Shown piece by piece: positions 1 to 9,600 of a DNA stretch of 64,000 bases. The stretch's first letter is position 1. The number at the start of each line of letters is the position of its first letter. A model generated the notes under the pieces. It saw only the letters and a program-made list of their open reading frames with translations. It had not been told where the DNA came from and did not search any database. The DNA comes from Chrysoperla carnea (lineage: Eukaryota > Arthropoda > Insecta > Neuroptera > Chrysopidae), in contig NC_058341.1 in NCBI RefSeq assembly GCF_905475395.1, positions 34,983,501-35,047,500 on the forward strand. The letters are read 5' to 3'. A program made the position numbers and the translations under genes.

Positions 1-645
1 AATATTAATCAATCTCTTTCGGTTAAGATCGATCTATCGCCTGTTCAGAACCAATGCTCAGTAACTTTTGTAATTTTTTTTTAAATTAATTTTGTTACTT
101 TTTTGACGGCTCATCCCGTACATTGATAATAATATTTGAAAACAAATTTGATAGTTAAATATTTTGATTTATAATTGATGAATCATAAAATTGATAAATA
201 AATTCATTTAATTATTTAAAACCGTATCATTAATCGATATTGAAATTCCAACGATTATTTACATTGAAATATGTATTTTAATAAAGCTAGGAACGTTCTG
301 TTTTCTAGTCCAATTAATCTGAACTGGTTTGTTGTGTAGACGTGTGGTTCATAAATAAAAAACACGGCCACTCTTAGAAGGAAATATTAAACTTAAGATT
401 TTCGAAATCAAGGAGTAACACCTTTTTCTTCCAGAAAGCTGCTTGTTTGAAATTTAGAGAACAAATTTTCAATTGACGTGTTTGGGTTTCTTGTTAATGA
501 ATGTGGAAAATATAGTCGGGACCTTGTTACTCTTACATAGACTTATGAAATAATTTTGAAAGTCAAAAATGTTTGAGCTTTTTAAAAAAACGAATTTATT
601 GTAAATAAAAAAATAAAATAATAGTCTAAGATACCAATTAGGATT
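1..645. other. Non-coding AT-rich sequence, no feature recognised
   Basis: If CFP1 continues leftward this is probably intron. I looked for the exon carrying the last CXXC cysteine on the minus strand and found none. The small open frame at 469..654 runs into the transposon end and is composition-driven. Confidence 0.5.
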
Positions 646-1165
646 GACCTTCACCCATCTGTTTACCGAATGAAAGTTTTTTATGAAATATAAAATTTTA
701 ACAAATATTCTTACAATGGGTTGTCTAAAAAAATGTGGGCAAGGCTACTTTTAGTGACAATATCAAGAGAAAATTTTTTTGAAATTTTCAATGATTTGCA
801 TATCTAATGAGTTTTGGTCTACTCAAAAGTAAAAGCCATAAAGAATATGCAGCGGCTATGTTGTCTGCCTCTTTTCGTTCACTATTATCGCATTTATACA
901 AGTTGTGAATAGTAATTACGTTCATCTGTTAATTCATTGACTCGCATATCTAAGTAAAAATAATTTTATTGCAAATGCGGTGCTATATGATTGTCCACCA
1001 AATATCAGTCAAAAAATAAAGTTTACAAGCTTTCCAAGTTTTGATATTTTTATTAAAAGTTGTCTTGGCCATATTTTTTAGGAAACCCATTACAGGATTA
1101 CAAATATCCCTATTATAAATTTCATAAAAAATAACATTCATTCGGTAAACAGATGGGTGAAGGTC
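646..1165. mobile_element. MITE-like element with long terminal inverted repeats
   Basis: The left end reads GACCTTCACCCATCTGTTTA and the right end is its exact reverse complement (about 1146-1165). The imperfect match continues inward for roughly 130 bases on each side (ATGGGTT and ATGAAAT blocks, about 646-780 against 1035-1165). There is no coding frame inside. Length, structure and lack of an ORF fit a non-autonomous DNA transposon lying in or downstream of the CFP1 gene. A lone, diverged copy of the same end occurs near 24308..24335. The superfamily is not assigned. Confidence 0.75.
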
Positions 1166-1445
1166 GACCTTAATTCAGATCTTGTACTATAATGTTTTGA
1201 TCCTACTTATAAAATTTTTTATAATTTAGTTGAAAGTTAAAAAATATTTAAAAAAAGTTCAAAATTATTTTCAGCATTGTTGTATATTTAGTGAATATTT
1301 TATAAAATTTCATTTTCAGTCGTCATATCTCAATCAATTTTATTCTTAATCTCGCCTTAGCTCGTCGAGTTTTATAAGAATTCATTCAAAAATTTTGTCA
1401 CCGAAGTGAGTATAAAAAATTAATTTTATCAATTAGGGGATAATA

Positions 1446-1505
1446 GTTATGTTTCGATATTACTGTAAGTATCTACTGTGAAAGTAATATCGAAAGATAA
1501 CTGAT
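1446..1505. repeat. Short hairpin inside CFP1 intron 2
   Basis: Arms of about 21 bases (TTTCGATATTACT against AGTAATATCGAAA, with matching flanks) are separated by a loop of about 18 bases, lying 40-100 bases downstream of the exon 2 donor on the minus strand. Loop and arms have no coding frame. It could be a small fold-back remnant or a structured intronic element. Confidence 0.5.
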
Positions 1506-1543
1506 AGGTTAATTTTGAGATAAATTATGTTAGTTGTACATAC

Positions 1544-2121
1544 CGATGTTTACATCGTAACTTAAGCCGATTTGATCCCCCATATTTTCGCATATCTTTA
1601 CAAGCATCACATCTTCCACAATCATCTGTTCGATAGCAGCCCATACATTGTCCACATCTTTTAAAATTTGATTTAACTTCTTTGTCCTTACGTTTTTTAA
1701 TTCGCCTATCTTCGGAACCAGGAGGTTTGGGAACAGTAACTGGCTTATACAAAGTTTGTAACGTAGGATCTTCTTCTTTACATCGTACACAAAAATATTG
1801 TTTGATAAATTTTGCTTCTTTCTCGGTGATATTAATACAATCACCATGATACCATTCTTCGCATGCATCACAGCCTATCATAAAACGGGAACTATCCGAT
1901 GACCGACAAATACAATAAGCTTGACCATCTTGTTTAAGAAGTGTAGCAATTTTTGATTTACGTTCGGGTAACTCAAACTGTTTGGCAATTTCCTCTCGCT
2001 ATGGACAAATAACAGGTCAAATTTCGTAAATTTATAAGTTTGAACCAGAATTTAGCATTAATAATATCATTCAAAACATTACTTATTTTAGACTTACCGT
2101 AAATTCTCGTTTTTTTGACAT
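1544..2121 (-). CDS. Cfp1: CFP1/CXXC1 (PHD finger and CXXC domain), first two coding exons; gene continues past left edge
   Basis: CFP1 is the nuclear subunit that brings the SET1/COMPASS histone H3K4 methyltransferase to unmethylated CpG DNA. Exon 1 is 2121..2098 (8 codons, donor GTAAGT), the intron is 2097..1999, and exon 2 is 1998..1544 (acceptor CCATAG, donor GTATGT). Joined, they give residues 1-159 plus two bases of residue 160. Residues 9-28 are the conserved start of insect CFP1 (REEIAKQFELPERKSKIATL). The PHD finger has all C4HC3 ligands: C37, C39, C51, C54, H59, C62, C78, C81. The CXXC domain follows a basic linker, with C123, C126, C129, C135, C138, C141 and C157 plus a KYGG loop (146-149). 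The eighth CXXC cysteine must lie in the next exon, which I could not find in the window. Calling a stop at 1525 would be wrong because it lies past the donor. Family assignment is very secure; the exact start is less so. Confidence 0.93.
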
Positions 2122-2913
2122 ATTGCTTTTTGTAATTGTATGAATCAAACAAAAATAGAAAACATAAACCTTTGTATCTGTTATCTTATGTCAAAAGAAT
2201 AAAGAACATTTTTCAATTCATAACCTCATTCAACGCTTTTAAGGACATAGACTTATATTAATGTAGATCTGTAATATTTTACACATGAAAGCTTTCACTT
2301 TTCAAAGTATTAATAGACTTAGGCAATGCACATTACACGAAGGTATGATTCTTGTATAGAAAGCTGAATTTACTTTGCATTTATCGAAAGTCGAATAACT
2401 GTACAAATGCATCATTATTTTTCGTTGGGTGAATGAATTTGTATTCACAATGGCATATAATATTCAATAGGGAATTCCACTATTTTTGAAAAAGTACTTC
2501 AAAATGTTGATTTTGCTAATAAAAAACCACCAAAAATTTATTTCGGTAAAATATACACTATGATGAGACGAAATAAAAATATTATGCGCATAGAGTCATC
2601 TATCGGTGAATATAACAAACCAATGTATATCGAGTCATTATACCAAAAAATACAGAATACTTTTTTGGTTGTAATATAAGTAACGCTTAAGCCCTCTGGA
2701 GGAGTAGTTTGAAATACCAAATGATATATATCTGTATTATTTGGTTCGTATATATCATAGATAATAAATATTTATATTATACTATAGATAGGCATCTCTA
2801 TCATCACCAAGGAAACTTGAGATTTAGTTCTCACTCTGTTCACCAGACAGCGCTTCAATCAATTGACCGCCTTTTTTAAAATACTCAATGCCAAATCTAA
2901 ATACAATTTAAAT
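2122..2913. other. Upstream region of CFP1, no gene
   Basis: Sequence upstream of the CFP1 start codon, presumably 5' UTR and promoter, followed by AT-rich DNA. The open frame at 2538..2720 shows no family signature. No promoter motif is convincing. Confidence 0.4.
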
Positions 2914-3042
2914 TTTTACTTTTTTTTTGTTTTACTGTTTTAGAACATGTTTTGGTATCAAATTTTTATTTGAAATGCTATCAAATATCTTTTTTCCAAA
3001 TCATGTGCTTAAAACAGTAAAACAAAAAATAATTAAATATTT
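2914..3042. repeat. Imperfect hairpin around a shared TTTTGTTTTACTGTTTTA arm
   Basis: The arm near 2923-2948 (TTTTGTTTTACTGTTTTAGA) is matched in reverse complement near 3003-3030 (CTTAAAACAGTAAAACAAAA). The spacer holds weaker internal symmetry (TATCAAA and TTTGATA words). It has the size of a small MITE or fold-back and lies just downstream of the minus-strand THAP gene's last exon. Confidence 0.5.
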
Positions 3043-3303
3043 TAAAGAAAAAAAAAACGCTTTTAAATTATAAAATAAATTTATTAAACAACTAATCTTT
3101 TATTTTTGTTTATACTTTTATGCCTAATTTTATATTTCTTATATTTACGTAAAGCTAATTTTTTAATCCTATCAGTAGCAAATCTTAAATCTATTCCCCT
3201 CAAAATATTATTTACATTCCGAACCCACATCCTTGTATAAAATAAAAACATTCTATTTACAAATAAAAATTTTAAATCGTGTTTCTTAACACTAAAATTA
3301 AAA

Positions 3304-4588
3304 CTAATAAATGTTTGCATCCGTGTTTGCATTTTCCAATCTTTTAAGATATGTTTCATTTTTATCTTTCAAATTTCGAGCAAGTTTTAACATGTCTTTC
3401 GCAATATGGTAATATTTTCTTGCTGTTTTCGATAGTTCTTTCACCCTTCTCACATTTCCTTCTTTTAGTAAATACATTTTTTTCTTCAAATCTATGAAAA
3501 TAAAATATAGATTTTTGATAAAATAGAAAAAAAAGAAACAAGGGAAACGCAGGTCGAATTTGTTCTTCTTCGATATTTATGGCCATAATCTTTCGACTCG
3601 TAGAAGCAATAGGCGATCCTAAAAATTGATTTCATTTAAATTTGCCGTTATTGATAAAAATTAATTAAAAATTTTTTAAACAACAATTAAAAAACTCATG
3701 TTCTATATACATAATATTATGATTTTAGGTATCAAATAGTGAAAAAGTACAAAAGCTCCTAAATTTCAATAACAATTCCATTTTTTGTGATTTAATAAAG
3801 TATAATTGAATCCAAAAAGATTGTAAATGAGCACAAAATATGCCTTCTCATTAAAAAATCATACAGAATTGGATGGTGGTTCGCTATCAAAAGTTCTCCT
3901 TTAAAATAAACGCTAATAAAAGCTAAATTTTCCAAGCGTTTAAGGAAATAAACTTGTGTTTCATGGCGATTTATTCAGTAGACATAACAAGTTAAAAAAT
4001 TCATTAATGAATATTTAATATCTCTTTAGGTTTTATTTTTATATTTACTTTTTAAATTATAATTGTTAGTATCTAACAATTAAATTCACTCACTAGGTCG
4101 TTTTGATGCAGTTTTGTTCAAATTTATGTTCGAGGTCTCTGCATGTAAAAATTGCGAACCTAAAATAAATAAAAATTACCTTACAATCAAATTGTGTCTA
4201 CATTCGTGGTTCCTCTATAAGACCTACATACAATAATAAATTAAACATACGTTAGTTACATAAGGATTTTAACTTACTACTTAAGTGGAGGCTAGGAAAA
4301 GCATTAGGCTTTAAGTTAGTTCGCAATTTTCCTGTTGAAGCCTGGAGTTTCATTTCGGCGGCGAAATGTAAATCGCAGACACGATAGTTTTCACGTTTCG
4401 AGTATTCGATGTCCGTTCGACCAATCGCTATTGTCCAATTTTTAAACTTCTGAAAAATTAAGTCTTTCAAGAATATTTCTATCCAAGTTAACAATTTTTG
4501 TACTTACCTCAAAATTCTTAGGAATCACATGTAAACTAATATCCTTCTGTGTTTTTACACAACCTTTCACACAACAATGAAAAACCAT
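3304..4588 (-). CDS. THAP zinc-finger protein, 146 residues, three exons
   Basis: THAP domains are C2CH zinc fingers that bind specific DNA sequences. Exon 1 is 4588..4508 (27 codons, donor GTAAGT), exon 2 is 4449..4278 (acceptor TTTTTCAG, donor GTAAGTT) and exon 3 is 3491..3304 (acceptor TTTTCATAG). The phases are 0 and 1 and agree at both joins. In the joined protein the ligands are C5 or C6, C10, C52 and H55, with the invariant W32 and a C-terminal NAFPSL box (76-81) matching the family's AVPTIF box. Residues 85-146 are lysine-, leucine- and glutamate-rich with no helix breaker and probably form a coiled coil, as in other small THAP proteins. The exon 1-2 THAP domain is secure. Exon 3 rests on phase and splice sites: without it, exon 2 would read on to a stop at 4252, giving 92 residues. 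AATAAA on the minus strand at 3085..3080 could serve for polyadenylation. Confidence 0.78.
3620..4250. other. Intron 2 of the minus-strand THAP gene
   Basis: AT-rich sequence between THAP exons 2 and 3 (whole intron 4277..3492, 786 bases). I see no further exon, although an additional short internal exon cannot be excluded. Confidence 0.45.
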
Positions 4589-5084
4589 CTTAATATTTAT
4601 TTAATTTTTAATTAATATTTTATTTGACACTATTTCAGATAAATTTTTGTATTAGTCTGTCAAATTTGACCAGGCAACTATGATCAAAATGATTGTAGAA
4701 ATTTAGAAAGTTTATGTGATACATACAACGTTTTTGTAATATTCATTGCCTATACTGTATAAATTAAGAACTTGATCTACAGTAGTGAAATCTGTTGAAC
4801 AGAGTGATAAGTTTTTGGAACTCACATGGTAAAAACAGTTCAAGTTTCTTATCTATATTATAATTAGTTGTCTATGGTATATATGTTTAGAATTGTCAAA
4901 GAATACAGATACATAACTGTATTCTTAGGAATTGTCTTTCTATTATGTATCTATCTGTATTATTTAACAAAAACCTATGAATTATGCAGAAAACAATTTA
5001 CAATAAAATTTATAGAAAATGTTGCCTATTATTTTTGTTGTACGATGACCGGTTCACGAAACATTTGATAAAACGTGTTTTCCA

Positions 5085-6385
5085 AGATGGCAGCTGAAGC
5101 TCACGACGGTTTTTCCTCGTATGACTTCGTTCGTGTATAAGCAAATTCTTATTAGAGCTTAATGTTTTATCACAGATATCACATGAAAATCATTTTTCTA
5201 TAGCTTCGTTTGTGAACTACTTTTTGAAGCAAATGATTTATTATAAGCATCACAAATATAGGGATTTTCTCCAGTATGGCTTCGTTTATGAAAAAGCAAT
5301 TTGCATTGAATCGTAAATGTTTTATCACAAACATCACAATAATACGGTTTATGTGTGATTTAACTACTTGAGTGGTAAATGATTTACCATAAGCATCACG
5401 AGAATGCGATTTTCCACCGGTATAGATTCGCTTATGTATAATTAAACTACATTGTGTGGTAAATGATTTTTCGCAAGCTTTACAGAATACGGTTTTTCTT
5501 TGGTATGAATTCGGATATATGATTACTAAATAATCTCGACAGATAAATGTTTTAACAAAAACGTCACATAAATACGGTTTCTCTCCGGTGTGAATTCATT
5601 TATGATTATTTAAATTTCTTTTGTTGGTAAACGTTTTATTACATATTTCACAACAAAAATAGAGTATCGAATAACATTTCTTTACTTCATGCTCTAAATT
5701 ATTTCGATATTTTTGTTGATGTCTAAATTAGTTCGAGTGGTAAATGTTTTTTCACAAGCATTACATGAAAACAGTTTTTCTTAAGTATGTTTTCAATCAT
5801 GTACAATTAAAAATATTTTATCACATGAATACGGCTTTTCTCCAGTATGAGTTCGTTTATGTGCAATTAAATTGCATTTTAGAGAAAATTTCTTATAACA
5901 AACATATCATGAAAATGGTTTTTTTCCGGTGTGTGTCCGCTTATGATTAATTAAATTATTTTGTGTGTTATACGTTTTATCACAAGTATCACAAGAAAAA
6001 CGTTTTTCTACTAGATTGGTCAAATTGATTCGTTCAGAATAAGTTTTATCAGCATCCCTCGAACAAGTGTCTGTCAATATTTCTTAACTATTTTTTTCTT
6101 TGTTGATCAATTCGGTGTGCAATTCGGGAGACAGTTTCTGTTCAATTTTAATTATTTCACCTTCACTATTAACTAATAACTGATTATTTACATAATAATG
6201 TTGATGAACTGTTGAAACATTATTTTTCAGTTTTTCTTCTTCTATAATGACTAATTCTGAATTAAATTATTTTTCCATTTTAAGTTTTTCATCTTTTATT
6301 AATAAAATATTATTTATGTAGATTTGTTGGTGTTCTGTTGAAACACTTTCATAATAAGGATTCGATCCATTTTAATGCATTCCTC
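5085..6385 (-). pseudogene. Decayed C2H2 zinc-finger protein gene
   Basis: Translated on the minus strand, about eleven C2H2 finger units can be traced from 6000 down to 5105, several with the linker HTGEKP or HTGKKP. Well-preserved units lie near 6000-5925, 5910-5840, 5660-5580, 5490-5410, 5350-5265 and 5190-5105, each with CxxC, a central F/L pair and HxxxH. Others have lost a cysteine or histidine. In-frame stops interrupt fingers (a TGA just after the HTGKKP linker, another within a histidine pair near 5600), and at least one frameshift separates the last finger from its neighbours. Upstream, 6060-6385 encodes an acidic, glutamine-rich spacer with two imperfect copies of a VSTxHQxxYxNNxLL-type unit and more stops, so the N-terminal region decayed as well. 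Loss is mainly by point mutation, so this is an unprocessed or old copy rather than a truncation. Arrayed fingers of this type are usually transcription regulators. Confidence 0.85.
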
Positions 6386-6597
6386 TCTAATGTTCAAGAA
6401 GAAGGAATTATTTTATATTTGTCATTATTCCAACTTTCAAGTAAAAGTAAACATTTCACAACTTTTCATATGTCATAAACGCAGAAACCTATTGACATTA
6501 TAGTACAAATGGATTGCGCGTGGCTCAGAGAGTGTGTCATAGAATAATATAATGGAGTGTGCCAACAACTGAGGTAATTTCTTGGGTCAGTTTCAAC

Positions 6598-6636
6598 ATG
6601 GCGATTGTCGAGACGCAGCTGTCGAGCTGTCACTGA
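6598..6636 (+). promoter_or_regulatory. AACATGGCG (YY1/Pho-like) motif and 12-codon upstream ORF
   Basis: AACATGGCG lies 80 bases upstream of the double-THAP gene's start codon and matches the core bound by YY1/Pleiohomeotic, often found at or just after transcription starts. The same ATG opens a short frame ending in TGA at 6634-6636, a possible upstream ORF if transcription starts before it. A related CAAGATGGC lies at 5084-5092. The function is inference. Confidence 0.35.
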
Positions 6637-6677
6637 CCTTTATTTACTTATCAAGTGTGTCGAAAATATTTAACAAC

Positions 6678-9600
6678 ATGCCCGCGCAACGTTGTTGTTT
6701 CATTTGTGGTTTAGTGAAATGTGTGGACCCTGTTTCGTTTCACAGGTAACGTGAATATATTGTACTGTAATTTATGCCAAAATTAAAACATTGCTATTTT
6801 TTCCAGGTTTCCTAAAGATCCAGAAAAAATAAAAACATGGACGAACTTTTTCAATTTACCATCTGATTCTGCGAAGAATTACAATACGGAACATATCCGT
6901 ATATGTAGTAGGCACTTCCAAACTGCAGATTTCATTGAATGCAAAAATTCACAAAAAAAACTTCTTCGTCCCAATGCCGTTCCTTCAATAAAACTTGACA
7001 TGTAAGCTATATTTGAACCATGGAATCAACTTCAAAGAATCAATTAAATACGCCAAAAAAGTAAATTTCAACAATTAACTCAGTCAATTGTTTGCTGAGT
7101 CACTTGTTCAATTTAAATTTTGCGGAAACAATCACTTATTGATTGATCATGAAAATTTTTTTTGGCTGTCACTCATTTGCGAAAATAACTCCAGAATTTG
7201 TGTAATTCTTTTAATATTTTATATGCAATTATAATTTAGAATTTATTGAATGATTCCATTATTAATTTTAATGGCACTTACAAGCAAATCTTCACCTCTC
7301 GAGCCAAGCTTAAGCGCGCGTCAGCAGCAGCAGATGGCAACAATTCGCTCAGTAACCAGATTGATATTTTTAAAGTTTATATACTTTTTTTAAATTCGGT
7401 CCAAATGATGATTCATTTATGGACTTATTAAATACATTTTCATAAAATGACTGTAGCCGGCCGGCTTAACGTAATCAAATTTGTGTAATGAAAAAAATGA
7501 ACTATGTCTATACTCAAATACTTATACGAATTAGTTAAGTTTTTTTTACTACATACAAATACAATATAGTTCACAATACTTTTATTTTAATGTTATTCTG
7601 ATAGATAATAAAACTTGACTGGTAGTTCATCGCGTACTCTCACGCTTTATGTAGTATGCAGAGCGTGGTGGTATATCGTCGGGTTGTTTATGACGACGTG
7701 TTATTTTTATTGTTGGGTTAATTGTTAACACCACATTATAAATGATTATGAATTTTAATATAATATATAACATTAACATTTAATGTTGTAGCAATGAAAC
7801 AGTACGAAAGCGATTTCGCCTCGCAAAATCGCCAAAGGTACGAAAACAAAAACAGCGAAAGAACGATGATAACGATAAAAATGAAAGTACTGGTAATAAT
7901 CCAGTCAACAATGAAGGTCAAGGACAACAGATGGTATACAAGACGAGCTGCCCAAAAACTTGTGTGGTGTGTCGATTTCAGAGCCACTTGTCACAGTCAT
8001 ATTTCAGGTACAAATACGTTTTTTACAACTTCTTTTATTTTATCCACAGATGAAAAATACAGTAGAAAATTTGCACGAGCATGTATTTTTAATTTATTTC
8101 GAACATCTGCATCGTTTGAAATGTTTTACATAATTTGAATACACCATTTTTATGACCAACATTGTCACTTTATTTTTTTCAGATTTCCGAAAGACAACAG
8201 GCGCTCACAGTGGCTAGCAGCTTGCAATATTAACTCTGTCACCGATGAAATGCGACTTTGCAGCCGTCATTTTGCAGACGACTGTTTTGTACGCACACCT
8301 GGATCATCTAAACGAGCGGCCTTAAGAAGCACAGCTATGCCAACTTTATTTTTACCAAAATCATCGTAAGTTGACGTTTATTCAAAATTGTTATATTTAG
8401 AAAAACTTTCTTCGTAAAATGTAATTGTTTTTTCATTTTTACAGTGAAACAATTGCACAGGATGTTGAAATTCAAGACAGAGCAAATGGAAACGCATCAG
8501 CTAATTTTTATGTTTCAACTATGACCAAGATTTGTGACAAAATCAACGTATTGCGGTCAGAAGCAGATAATACTGACATAACAAATACGCAAGGCAATGC
8601 TATTGAAGTAGAGAATTTAGAGGATCCACTTCCTGAAATTATCTCTGTGTCAACAGCTGGAGCTATCTGTGCTGAAGTTTTACAGACTGAAGTAAATAAA
8701 GCAGAAGTTACACCTCATACTGAAAAGAACGTTACAGGTAAGATGAGTGTTAGTGATGAATTGTTCAACTTTTGTTTAATGATCGAGAGAATTTTAAAAG
8801 CGTCGACGAATAATTTGTACGAGTCATGTTTTTTCAAATCTCTTGTTGAAACTATCATGAAAATGGACGAACAATTTTTAACATCAGACCATTTTCAATG
8901 CTTATTAAAATAATCACTAAAATGTATTTAACGATTCGAATTTATCATGAGGAGAAAAAAAGAAGCAGTGTGAAGAAATATATCAGACGAATTCACACGA
9001 AGTTGGTACTGTACAAAAATCAGTAGGATAAATGTAAAAAATTATCGTTTCTCGAATTTATTCGAATATTAGAATACTTCGCAGAAATTAGACATTGGAG
9101 TTTCCACACAGAAAAACAAATTCCTACCACACATATAAAAAAAATATGACAATATTAAAATATTTCATCACTTCATTAACATTTTCCCTAATTTAAAATA
9201 AGTAAAACTAAAATAAATAATTATTTTTACGATAATGATTGCATAAGTACAGATCTGGAACATTCAAGAGGAAATATTTTGTCTTGCTAACTACGACTAA
9301 ATTCTTTTTGCAGAAATTATTCAGATTAGATAATTACTTTACTTCGTATTAGGAAATAAAAAGGGTAAAATACCTTTCATTTCTGGGATGATAGAATAAT
9401 ATGATAAATTGAATGATTGTTAATAATGCAAATTGCTTATACACCAGCATTTATTATTTTCCCACACTTGGTAGCACTGCTAGCTTTGTAAACAATTTTA
9501 CTATTAATCAAAATGACAGTTGGCAATGTTGTCTGCTTATGAACTGTCAAAAACTCGGACTAAAAAACACACTACATGATAGTGAAATTAATTTTATCCA

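Noticed and set aside
1530..1871. Second minus-strand frame over CFP1 exon 2
   Set aside because: Out-of-frame shadow of the PHD/CXXC exon with no conserved residues.
4868..5068. Plus-strand 66-codon frame with a hydrophobic stretch
   Set aside because: AT-driven membrane-like composition, no family, no splice context, and it abuts the zinc-finger pseudogene.
5744..5950. Plus-strand frame inside the zinc-finger pseudogene
   Set aside because: It is the antisense of the finger array; the minus strand carries the finger pattern.
7794..8138. 114-codon plus frame
   Set aside because: The same nucleotides in another frame encode the linker and THAP-2 with proper splice sites; this frame crosses an intron.
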